Of a stretch of 64,000 bases of DNA, positions 8,256 through 15,942 are shown piece by piece (the first letter of the stretch is position 1; every line of letters begins with the position of its first letter). The position numbers and the translations under genes were made by a program. The stretch covers positions 1 to 64,000 of the forward strand of contig NZ_JAQGJV010000061.1 in assembly GCF_028290435.1 (NCBI RefSeq), given 5' to 3'. The stretch is from Devosia sp. GTDB lineage: Bacteria; Pseudomonadota; Alphaproteobacteria; Rhizobiales; Devosiaceae. The notes under the pieces were generated by a model, which saw only the letters and a program-made list of their open reading frames with translations, was not told the DNA's origin and ran no database searches.

Positions 8256-9223
8256 GCATTTCGATGCAAAACGTGACCGAGGCTGCCACCACCGACCGCC
8301 TCGTCACCGTCACGCTCGATCCCAATACCATCACCTCGATCGATCCCGACGTGGTGCATGAATGGCGCATCGCCATCTATGACCTGCTTGAAGACAACCG
8401 CTTCCGCCCCGCCCGCGTCACCGCGGTGGGGCCGTTTGCCCTGCACGTCTCCATCGTGGGCAATTACATCGTCCTCGACGTGCGCAATCCCGACACCTTC
8501 CAGCCCATTGCCGCGCATTATTTGTCGCTGACCCCGTTCCGCCGCTTGATCCGCGATTATTTCCGCATTCGCGACGCCTATTACGAAGCCATCCGCTCGG
8601 CCCAGCCGTTTCAGATCGAAACCGTCGACATGGCCCGCCGGGGCCTGCACAACGACGCCGCCGAACTGCTGCGTACGCGTCTGGTCAACAAGCTCGAAAT
8701 CGATCTCAATACCGCCCGGCGCCTGTTCACCCTGATCTGCGCCGTCCAGCCCTATGCCAGCCGCATCGATGAGAGCAAAAGCCAGCTCCCCACCGTGTTG
8801 TTCGTCTGCTCGATGAATTCGGTCCGCTCGCCCATTGCCGCCGCCTTGGCCCGCCAACTGTTTCCCGGCCGCGTCATCGCCCGCTCGGTCGGCGTCAACG
8901 GCGGCAAGGCCGACAGTTTCGTGCATGAGGTGATGGAGGAGAGCGGCATCGACATGTCCGTCCACACCCCCCACACCATGGACGAATTGATCGCCTCCCA
9001 TTTCGATCTGGTCATCACCCTCTCCGATGACGCCCCGGACGCCGTCGCGCGCAAGGGGCTCGAAACCGGCGCCCTCGAACACTGGCACGTTCCCGACCCG
9101 TCCCTCGTCGAAGGCCCGCGCGACGTGGTGCTGGCCGCCTATCGCGACCTGCGCGACAACCTGCGCAAACGTGTCCGCGAGCGGCTTGAGGCCCTGGTCA
9201 CAGGCAGTTCACAAAGCCCCTGA
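8252..9223 (+). CDS. Fusion protein: UPF0262 domain plus low-molecular-weight protein phosphatase
   Basis: Residues 1-160 are a UPF0262 protein (LSLTPFRRLIRDYF, YYEAIRSAQP, ARRLFTLICAV). Residues 185-323 are a low-molecular-weight phosphotyrosine phosphatase / arsenate-reductase-like domain. The phosphatase loop VCSMNSVRS fits C-x5-R-S, and the later HVPDPS supplies the acid Asp. In most Rhizobiales these are two adjacent genes after hisD; here one uninterrupted frame covers both. The start is either TTG 8252, overlapping the hisD stop by four bases, or ATG 8264; no strong ribosome-binding site decides. The substrate is unknown. Fusion suggests that the two proteins act together. Confidence 0.85.
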   Translation: MSISMQNVTEAATTDRLVTVTLDPNTITSIDPDVVHEWRIAIYDLLEDNRFRPARVTAVGPFALHVSIVGNYIVLDVRNPDTFQPIAAHYLSLTPFRRLIRDYFRIRDAYYEAIRSAQPFQIETVDMARRGLHNDAAELLRTRLVNKLEIDLNTARRLFTLICAVQPYASRIDESKSQLPTVLFVCSMNSVRSPIAAALARQLFPGRVIARSVGVNGGKADSFVHEVMEESGIDMSVHTPHTMDELIASHFDLVITLSDDAPDAVARKGLETGALEHWHVPDPSLVEGPRDVVLAAYRDLRDNLRKRVRERLEALVTGSSQSP

Positions 9224-9275
9224 TTTGGTCTAGCCAGTATCCGCGCCTTCCTTTCCCCGCATGCGAGCATTTTTA

Positions 9276-9914
9276 ATGGCCAGCCGTCCCGATCTGATTC
9301 TGGCCTCTGCCTCCCCGCGCCGCCTGGCGCTGCTCAACCAGATCGGCATCGAGCCCGAACATCTGGTGCCTGCCCATGTCGATGAGACCCCCGAAAAGGC
9401 CGAATTGCCGCGCAAGCTCGCCCAGCGTCTCGCCGATCTCAAGGCGCTCACAGCCCAGCACAAGGCGCGTTCCGCCGGCTATGGCGCCAATGCGCTGGTG
9501 CTGGCCGCCGATACCGTCGTCGCCGTCGGCCGTCGCATCTTGCCCAAGGCCGAAACCATGGAAGAGGCCTCCGCGTGCCTGCGCCTGCTTTCTGGCCGCT
9601 CCCATCGCGTCTTCACTGCCATGACGCTGCTGACTCCTTCCGGCGCCAAGCGCCAGCGCCTGGTCGAAACCCGCATCCGCTTCAAGCGCCTCTCCACCAA
9701 GGAGATGGAAGCTTATCTCGCCAGCGCCGAATGGCGCGACAAGGCCGGCGGCTACGCCATCCAGGGCATTGCGGGCGCCTTTGTGGTGAAGCTCTCGGGC
9801 TCCTATTCGGCCGTTGTCGGCCTCCCCCTGACCGAAACCGCCACCCTGCTTGCCGGGGAAGGCTATCCGGTCCATTTTAACTGGCTCAACCAGTCAACCC
9901 TGTCGGGTGTCTGA
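9276..9914 (+). CDS. maf: Maf-family nucleoside triphosphate pyrophosphatase
   Basis: Maf proteins hydrolyse non-canonical or pyrimidine nucleotides to monophosphates and influence septum formation. Family features are [14 protein letters not shown] at the N-terminus, a central [11 protein letters not shown] containing the catalytic Asp, and [10 protein letters not shown] followed by [11 protein letters not shown]. From ATG 9276 it has 212 residues; an in-frame ATG at 9261 would add five residues and cannot be excluded, since neither start has a clear ribosome-binding site. The stop overlaps the yacG start. infA, which I recall lying between the phosphatase gene and maf in Rhizobium and Brucella, is absent here. 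Confidence 0.95.
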   Translation: MASRPDLILASASPRRLALLNQIGIEPEHLVPAHVDETPEKAELPRKLAQRLADLKALTAQHKARSAGYGANALVLAADTVVAVGRRILPKAETMEEASACLRLLSGRSHRVFTAMTLLTPSGAKRQRLVETRIRFKRLSTKEMEAYLASAEWRDKAGGYAIQGIAGAFVVKLSGSYSAVVGLPLTETATLLAGEGYPVHFNWLNQSTLSGV

Positions 9915-10123
9915 TGACCAACACCATGGCCAAGCCCTGTCCCATTTGCGGCAAGACCGCCGTCGATAAATTCCGCCCCTTCTGCTCGGGCCGCTGCGCC
10001 GATGTCGACCTCAACCGCTGGCTGACCGGCTCCTACGTCATCCCCGGCGATATCGGCAAAACCGATGATGAGGACGACACTTCCGCCGTGCCCTCGCATG
10101 ATCCAGAGGACGACAATATCTGA
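9914..10123 (+). CDS. yacG: DNA gyrase inhibitor / zinc-binding protein YacG
   Basis: YacG is a small zinc protein that binds the GyrB C-terminus and inhibits gyrase in vitro. The 69-residue product has the zinc motif CPICG followed by FCSGRC and the conserved ADVDLNRWLTGSYVIPG segment, then an acidic tail. Its ATG overlaps the maf stop (TGATG), implying translational coupling. Confidence 0.95.
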   Translation: MTNTMAKPCPICGKTAVDKFRPFCSGRCADVDLNRWLTGSYVIPGDIGKTDDEDDTSAVPSHDPEDDNI

Positions 10124-10310
10124 CGAGGCGGGCGAACTCGGGTGACTTATCCCCAAGCCCTGGCGCTCTCGCATAATCGACACCCATTAAGGTGACCGGT
10201 GCCATGATATTTGCAGCGCTTCCAGGACAGAATCTCGGCCCCCAAAGAGCTCCGATGCCCTTCGTCCGATGGGCCGCGTTAAAGTCCTTTTCCACAACCC
10301 GCTTTCGCCC

Positions 10311-10339
10311 TTGCACCGGCAAAACTGATCTCCTATAAG
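10311..10339 (+). promoter_or_regulatory. Promoter of tRNA-Phe
   Basis: TTGCAC (10311-10316) and TATAAG (10334-10339) are separated by exactly 17 bp. The -10 box ends 39 bp before the tRNA 5' end. This is a good match to alphaproteobacterial housekeeping promoters. Confidence 0.6.
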
Positions 10340-10378
10340 GCGCAAGCGTTTCGCAGGGCCGGTCCTCTCCAGCCCTTT

Positions 10379-10454
10379 GCCCGGGTAGCTCAGTTGGTAG
10401 AGCAGCGGATTGAAAATCCGCGTGTCACTGGTTCGATTCCGGTCCCGGGCACCA
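10379..10454 (+). tRNA. tRNA-Phe (anticodon GAA)
   Basis: The 76-base sequence folds into a full cloverleaf. The acceptor stem GCCCGGG pairs with CCCGGGC, the D arm contains AGCTCAGTTGGTAGAGC, the anticodon loop is TTGAAAA with anticodon GAA, and the T arm contains GGTTCGATTCC. The 3' CCA is encoded. No strong terminator hairpin follows. Confidence 0.98.
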
Positions 10455-10520
10455 TTTTCCCCTTTATAGTCAAAGAGATATGGTGCCTCGCGCCCCGTGG
10501 GCGCAGAAGGCTTGTTGTGT

Positions 10521-12605
10521 CTATCGTGGCTGGGCCGCGCGTACTGCGCGAACCGTGTTCAGGCCTTCAACTGCGGGGGCATAGCCGGTTGCGGCCACGG
10601 CCCCGAAGATTTGCTCGGACTCTTTGTAGCGCTTGATGTGGAAATAAGACCAGGCGCGCAGCGTCAGCAGGTCGTTTTGCTCGGGTGCATAACGAGCGCG
10701 TTCGTCCAGCGCCACCAGAGCCGCTCGGTAGTCGCCGATCTGATAGGACTGCAGCGCCGTCTGGGTATTGATATCGACCTGCAATTCAATGACCCGCGCA
10801 TCCGATTGCGGCGCGGACGAAGCGGCCACAGCGGCCTCCTTGGCCAGGCCCAGCCGGACATAGGCCAGCGATTGGCCATACGCGGCGTCGCTTCGCACGG
10901 CTTCGGTTCCCGACTGCAGGGCTCGAGCAAAATTGGCGGCCGCGTCGGTGGGGCGCGCCAGATCCATCAGGCACCAAGCGCGCGTCAGGGCCTGGGCTGG
11001 CGACAGGCTTTCGGGCGGCACGAAACGGCTGCAACTGGCCCCGCCGCCGTTGTTTCCACCGCCGCCGCCCGTGGCCCGTCGAGCTGGCGCTTCCGTGGCG
11101 ATCTGCTGCACCACCGGCACATCGGGGCTGGCGCGGGGCTGCGGCGTTGGCGTCACCTGGCTGCGCGTCGAGGTAGCCTTGCCGAAATCGGCGATCCGCG
11201 CGGAGCGGGCGCCCCAGGCCTGCTTGATCGCCGCGACAGTAGCTGTGTCCTTGATCGAATCGCTGGCCACCAGCAGCCCATAGGCGGATGGCTCGCTGGT
11301 CGGATCCCATGTGGTGGCCAATTTGAACCAGGCGATGGCGGTCTGGGGCTGGCCGAAGCCGTAGGCGTACCAACCAAGCTCCTGGGCTGTCGCCGCGCTC
11401 CTGGCCGACATGGTTTCTTCGACGATCCGGCTCAGCACATCGGGCGTCAGGTCGACGGCTGGCTGAACCGCCAGGAGCGAGGCGGCGGCGGTGAGGTAGA
11501 GCGTGGTCAGGGCTTCGGACTCATCTCGATAGTCTGCCAGCACCGCCTCGGCGTCCGCGGGGCGTTTGAGGTCGAGCAGCGCGACACCCATGCCGTGCGC
11601 CGACAGCATCGAGGGATCGGCGGTCATCGCCATCTCGAACCAGTCGTGCCCTTCGCTGGGCTTTTTCTGGTTGAGGGCGTACCAGCCGAGCAAGCGCAGG
11701 TCGTCCGCGACCTTGGTCTGCTTGGCGCTAGTTTGCAGCAGGGTGACGTCGGCGGCGGCTGCCATCGGCATTTTGCCGCTGAGAACTGCGGCAACGGCAT
11801 TGCGCGCCAGGTCGAGCCGGATAGCGGTGAACTCGCCCACGCCGTCGGGGCCGGGTTTCTCGAGGGCCAGCAACGGTTCGATATCGGCGCGATCCACCAG
11901 AACCATGGCCTTTTGCAGGGTTGCCAATCGCTCGGCGGGATCGGTGCAGCTGGTCAGGATGTAGGTATAGGCGTCGAGGCCGCGCTGCTTGGCGTCGGTC
12001 TTTATGAAAGCCTCGGCCAGTCGCCACATGGCGTCGACATTGGCGCAGGTGAGCAACTCGGGAGCATTGGCGGCGATGGTGATGACGGTCTGGTACTGCC
12101 CGGCATCGGAGGCATTGCGCAGCCGCGCGCTGGCCTCGCCCAGATCAAGGCTGTGCAACAGGTCAGGGGACGGCACAAAGGCCGAATCGGCCTTTTGCTT
12201 TTCGGCAATGGCGGCGCGTGCACCGGCAAAATCACCCTGATTGTACAGGTCCCAGATATGCTCGACTGCAGCGTCGGGAACGTAGTCGTCCGAAAGCAGG
12301 TTGGTCGGCGGCACCCAATCGGGGTAAAGCGCCCTGAGGCGCGCCATCTCGGCGTCGACGCGCTGGGTATCGCCGAGCCTGGCGAAATAGCGCAGGGCGG
12401 TTTCATCGACCTTGGTCGTATTAGCAGTCGTGGTCGTGGTCGTGGGCGCGGCCGGGGCAGGCGCTTGGGCAACGATCTGCACGGCCGGATCGCTCGGCGT
12501 GCCCCCGGTCGCGACCGCCGCGTCAAAGGATTGGCCATTCACCATCGTATAGGCCAGCACACAACCGCCCAGGGCCAGTGCGAGCGGGAGCCCGATCAGT
12601 TTCAT
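10521..12605 (-). CDS. TPR protein of the cellulose operon (BcsK / BcsC N-terminal-like)
   Basis: This protein of about 694 residues ends the cellulose operon. It has a hydrophobic N-terminus ending in ALGGC, resembling a lipobox, then a Pro/Thr-rich linker. Many degenerate TPR-type helical repeats follow (for example LGWYALNQKKPSEGHDWFEMA and ELGWYAYGFGQPQTAIAWFK), with a Gly/Asn-rich break near residue 530. BcsC proteins combine TPRs with an outer-membrane barrel and usually exceed 1,000 residues; no barrel is visible here. It therefore resembles the TPR-only BcsK-type proteins recalled from Agrobacterium-type operons. ATG 12605 overlaps the bcsZ stop in ATGA and is preferred over an in-frame start seven codons upstream. 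A periplasmic scaffold role is inferred. Confidence 0.75.
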   Translation of the reverse strand: MKLIGLPLALALGGCVLAYTMVNGQSFDAAVATGGTPSDPAVQIVAQAPAPAAPTTTTTTANTTKVDETALRYFARLGDTQRVDAEMARLRALYPDWVPPTNLLSDDYVPDAAVEHIWDLYNQGDFAGARAAIAEKQKADSAFVPSPDLLHSLDLGEASARLRNASDAGQYQTVITIAANAPELLTCANVDAMWRLAEAFIKTDAKQRGLDAYTYILTSCTDPAERLATLQKAMVLVDRADIEPLLALEKPGPDGVGEFTAIRLDLARNAVAAVLSGKMPMAAAADVTLLQTSAKQTKVADDLRLLGWYALNQKKPSEGHDWFEMAMTADPSMLSAHGMGVALLDLKRPADAEAVLADYRDESEALTTLYLTAAASLLAVQPAVDLTPDVLSRIVEETMSARSAATAQELGWYAYGFGQPQTAIAWFKLATTWDPTSEPSAYGLLVASDSIKDTATVAAIKQAWGARSARIADFGKATSTRSQVTPTPQPRASPDVPVVQQIATEAPARRATGGGGGNNGGGASCSRFVPPESLSPAQALTRAWCLMDLARPTDAAANFARALQSGTEAVRSDAAYGQSLAYVRLGLAKEAAVAASSAPQSDARVIELQVDINTQTALQSYQIGDYRAALVALDERARYAPEQNDLLTLRAWSYFHIKRYKESEQIFGAVAATGYAPAVEGLNTVRAVRAAQPR

Positions 12606-13654
12606 GGCTTGTCCTCTACCAAACAACTGGCCTCGTCGCGGCGCAGATGGTCGAGCAGCAACAATTGCAGCGTCGCCGCATAATAGCTGCTGGGGGCAAA
12701 TGTGCGCAACTCGGCCGGGACGGGCGTCCCGTCCAGAGTGCAGGCGATGGCGGCCTGGATTAGCCGATAACCGGGTTCGTCCAGCCGTTCCTGGACGGCG
12801 CCGGTGTCGACATTCACCCGCGCCAGCCCAAGCTCATTGCCGATATGGGCGAATGCCTTGAGCTGCTGGTTGCCGGTCTTGGCGCGCATCAGGTAGATCG
12901 GAATGCGGATATTGTTGTAGCCGAATTCGGCGGGAAAATCGGCCGCCGGCTTGGGCTTGTCACCGGCCAGCGATACCCAGTCGGCGGGCAGGCCGGACGG
13001 CGCGAACTCCGTGCGGTCGAGCAGCGCCAAGCCGCCGGCAGACAGGCCCATCCAGTCGATCTTGGGCGTCAGTTTGGCAAACACCGGATAGGCCTCGAAA
13101 ATCCAGTAGGATGGATTGACCACCGGGCCGTCCGCCCGGTCGGCGGCGGCAAAGCCGGCGCCCCCGGGCAGCAATAGCGTCAGCCCCGATTGCTGGATCA
13201 GCATGGTGCCCAATGCCGCCACGATGCGCGTCGCGGCCTCTGTCTTTTCGGGCTCGTCCCAATCCTGCCCGGCCAGCGCCAGCGCATAGGCAATCAGCGT
13301 GTCGCCATCGCTGGCATTATTGGGATCGGTGACATGGGGCGTCTTGTCGCCCTCCCATCGCCATGCGGCCAAGCCATCGTCGCGCACCATCAGCTCGGTC
13401 TGGGTAAAACTCCAGATCCTCTCGAACGCCGCCCGATCCTGCGCCAGCACCGCCAGCAGCATGCCATAGCCCTGTCCTTCGCTATGGCTGATATTGTCGT
13501 TGCCGGTATCGATAATGCGACCGTCATCGGCCAGGAAGTGGCTCTGGTAGGCCGCCCATTCGGCCGCGGCGATAACACTTGGCTTCATGGTCTGGGCCTC
13601 GACGGCATGCGGGAGCATGACCAATGCCAGGGCGCCGAAGAAAAGTCGGTTCAT
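12602..13654 (-). CDS. bcsZ: Cellulose-synthase-associated endoglucanase, GH8 (BcsZ)
   Basis: BcsZ is a periplasmic endo-beta-1,4-glucanase of glycoside hydrolase family 8 that trims nascent cellulose. The 350-residue protein begins with a signal peptide (MNRLFFGALALVMLPHAVEAQ). The GH8 region FLADDGRIIDTGNDNISHSE leads into GQGYGMLLAV, with the catalytic acid Glu in HSEGQGYGM. NPSYWIFEAYPVF and FGYNNIRIPIYLMRA also match the family. A longer frame exists upstream, but ATG 13654 overlaps the bcsB stop by four bases (ATGA) and starts the signal peptide. Confidence 0.93.
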   Translation of the reverse strand: MNRLFFGALALVMLPHAVEAQTMKPSVIAAAEWAAYQSHFLADDGRIIDTGNDNISHSEGQGYGMLLAVLAQDRAAFERIWSFTQTELMVRDDGLAAWRWEGDKTPHVTDPNNASDGDTLIAYALALAGQDWDEPEKTEAATRIVAALGTMLIQQSGLTLLLPGGAGFAAADRADGPVVNPSYWIFEAYPVFAKLTPKIDWMGLSAGGLALLDRTEFAPSGLPADWVSLAGDKPKPAADFPAEFGYNNIRIPIYLMRAKTGNQQLKAFAHIGNELGLARVNVDTGAVQERLDEPGYRLIQAAIACTLDGTPVPAELRTFAPSSYYAATLQLLLLDHLRRDEASCLVEDKP

Positions 13655-15942
13655 TGGCGCCGTCCCAAAGATTTCAACAATGCCGCAGTCACCAGCGTCA
13701 GCAACAGCGTCACGCCCGCCAGCAATGCGGTGAATTCCAGCACATTGGTCGATAGCCAATTGGCCGCGACCAGCCGCAGGTTGAACACTGAAAATGGCTG
13801 AGTTTGGACCAGGGTCCGCCCTCCGGGCTGGATGGCGATGACAGCGGGATCATTGGCTCCAAGCGCGCTCACCCGGCCGGTAATAGCACGCCAGTTGACG
13901 GTCTGGGTCAGGCGTTGCACCCCGCTGAGGAAGGTCTTGTCATCGGGTATGGTCAGGAAAGTCCAGACCCCGCCTTCGGGCTGCACGGCTTGGGCGAGCA
14001 CGACTGCATCGCTCGATTGCGGCAGATAGGCACCATCCTCCGGGCGCGCCAGCCAGAAATTCTGTGGCGACAGCCCCACCTTGTCGGCGACCCAATTACG
14101 AATGGTATCGAGCGTATTCGCTGACGGCGCGCCCACCGTCTGGTTGAAGCGGTCGACAATGGCGCGATCGCCGGTGGCTCCCGGTCCCGCCGAAATTGTC
14201 CGGGCCACGCCGCTGCGATTGAGCAGTGCGTCGGACAGTGCCGTCAGCGGCGAAATCACCAAGGCGTTGGCGGCCGGATCGAGTTGACCCTCGCCGACCA
14301 GCGTCACCGGCACGACTGCGCCCGAGGCAATCGCCAGCCGCGCCAACCATGTCATGGCGGCGGGCGTCACCTGTGCGCCCTGGCCGAGCACCAGCGGCAC
14401 CGGCTGTCCACCGCCATAGGGCGCGCCGGTGCCGGCAAAGGCTTGCAGGTCAGGCAGGGCGGCGGCGCGAGCGAAGTCAGGAATGTTGAACTGCGTCGTG
14501 TTGGAAAACAGGAACCGGGGCGGGGCGCTGCCGGTCAGGCCGGGGGCGCATTCGAGGTCGGCTTCGGTCTGCAACAGCAGTTCAATCTCGATTTCGTTGC
14601 GGCCGGGCCGGAAATTGGTCATCGGCACTTTGATCGGCGTGGCGCGCGATAGACCGCCATCGGTGCGCAAAACCGGGGTGGCCGAAGCGATTTGCCCATT
14701 GGCATAGATATCGAGCACACTGCCGGGCAGCACGGCCTTGGCGTAGCCGGCGTCGAGCAGCAATTGCGCCTGGCCATACATGTTGGCGTAAAAATCCGCC
14801 GGCAAGGCGAACTCGAACGACGTTCGGTAGCGCCGGCCGTTAAACTCGATGGTGGGCACGCCGAGATCGCTCAGCGTCAGCGAGGTGGCTCCGGTCACCC
14901 GTGGAATTGGATTGGCCAGATCGACCCGCTGCAACAGCAGGTCCGGATCGGCGGGGGTCGAAGCGGCGCTAATGGCGCGCATCGCGGTGGTAATGCTGCC
15001 CCAATCGGGTCCGGACACCACCAGCGTATTGCCCGCCACCGAAGCCGGCACGAATGCCGCCAGGGGGCCCGCATCGGCCTGCGGCTGCATGACGCTAACG
15101 CCCGCGGGCAGCGTAGCGGCCGTCGCCAGCACGACATTGAGCGTTCCCACCGGCGTTTCGGCCGGCAGACTATCATCGAGCTCGACGGCGATTTCGGGCA
15201 CATGCAGCGCCAGGGCCACTTGCTGCACCAATTCGATTGCTGCCGCGGTCACTGCGGGGGTCCCAAGCTCGGGCACGATGAAGCGGACGGTCGTCGTGGC
15301 GGTCGCGTCGAAGCCGATTGCCGCAACCTCGCTCAGCGCGGTGATCCGGTCGAGCCCCTGTCCCTCGAAACGCAGCAGCGTGGTCGCCGGGTCGATCTGG
15401 GTCCACAATTCATAGGTCGAGGCCACCGAGCAGTCGGTGCGGTGGCGCTGTATCGCCTCGAATTCGATTATATTGCCGCCGGCGCGCAGCAGGCCCGCCG
15501 GGATCGCGGCCTCCAGTTTTCCAGTCGTCGCGGAAGCGGCGATGGGGCCGCTGACGATGTTGGTGCCATTGATCGTCACCTCGAGCGTGGACGCCTCCGG
15601 GGCCGCCACAATGGCGTTGAGGTAGCCGACTTCCACGCTCGCCGGTGCTTCGGCCTGGGCCTGGGTCAGATAGACTTCCACGGCCTGGCGGGCGTCTTCA
15701 CCAACCAGCTGCAACTGTGCGAACGGCACGATGTGGCGCTCGAACGAGGTCGGAATGGCAGGCGCCGCCTCGACGGCGGGCGCCGGTTCCACCACCGGCG
15801 CAGGTGCGACCGGCGCAGTGCGCAGTCCGCTTTCCGGCGACATGTCGAACGGGGACGGCGGCGCCGATTGTTGCGCCGCTGCGGGCAGGACGAGAACGCC
15901 GGCAACGGCCATGGCGACGAGCAGTTTGGGCGCGATGGTCAT
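13651..15942 (-). CDS. bcsB: Cellulose synthase regulatory subunit BcsB
   Basis: BcsB is the periplasmic, membrane-anchored partner of BcsA that guides the polymer out of the synthase. The 763-residue protein starts with a signal peptide (KLLVAMAVAGVLVLPAAAQQ). It has alternating carbohydrate-binding-like and flavodoxin-like regions and a C-terminal transmembrane helix (about 735-758, EFTALLAGVTLLLTLVTAALL) followed by KSLGRRQ. Features such as HRTDCSVASTYELWTQID and FEFALPADFYANMYGQAQ are typical of BcsB. ATG 15942 overlaps the bcsA stop in ATGA; the longer upstream frame would lie antisense to nothing but inside bcsA and is rejected. Confidence 0.94.
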   Translation of the reverse strand: MTIAPKLLVAMAVAGVLVLPAAAQQSAPPSPFDMSPESGLRTAPVAPAPVVEPAPAVEAAPAIPTSFERHIVPFAQLQLVGEDARQAVEVYLTQAQAEAPASVEVGYLNAIVAAPEASTLEVTINGTNIVSGPIAASATTGKLEAAIPAGLLRAGGNIIEFEAIQRHRTDCSVASTYELWTQIDPATTLLRFEGQGLDRITALSEVAAIGFDATATTTVRFIVPELGTPAVTAAAIELVQQVALALHVPEIAVELDDSLPAETPVGTLNVVLATAATLPAGVSVMQPQADAGPLAAFVPASVAGNTLVVSGPDWGSITTAMRAISAASTPADPDLLLQRVDLANPIPRVTGATSLTLSDLGVPTIEFNGRRYRTSFEFALPADFYANMYGQAQLLLDAGYAKAVLPGSVLDIYANGQIASATPVLRTDGGLSRATPIKVPMTNFRPGRNEIEIELLLQTEADLECAPGLTGSAPPRFLFSNTTQFNIPDFARAAALPDLQAFAGTGAPYGGGQPVPLVLGQGAQVTPAAMTWLARLAIASGAVVPVTLVGEGQLDPAANALVISPLTALSDALLNRSGVARTISAGPGATGDRAIVDRFNQTVGAPSANTLDTIRNWVADKVGLSPQNFWLARPEDGAYLPQSSDAVVLAQAVQPEGGVWTFLTIPDDKTFLSGVQRLTQTVNWRAITGRVSALGANDPAVIAIQPGGRTLVQTQPFSVFNLRLVAANWLSTNVLEFTALLAGVTLLLTLVTAALLKSLGRRQ

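Noticed and set aside
10147..10297. DnaA-box-like sequences (TTATCCCCA and TTTTCCACA) near yacG and tRNA-Phe, hinting at a replication origin
   Set aside because: Only two imperfect boxes in 150 bp, no AT-rich unwinding region and no hemE, parAB or dnaA genes nearby.
10497..12683. 728-codon open frame on the + strand
   Set aside because: It is fully antisense to the TPR gene of the cellulose operon, begins just after the tRNA without a ribosome-binding site, and has the Gly/Arg/Gln composition of a shadow frame in GC-rich DNA.
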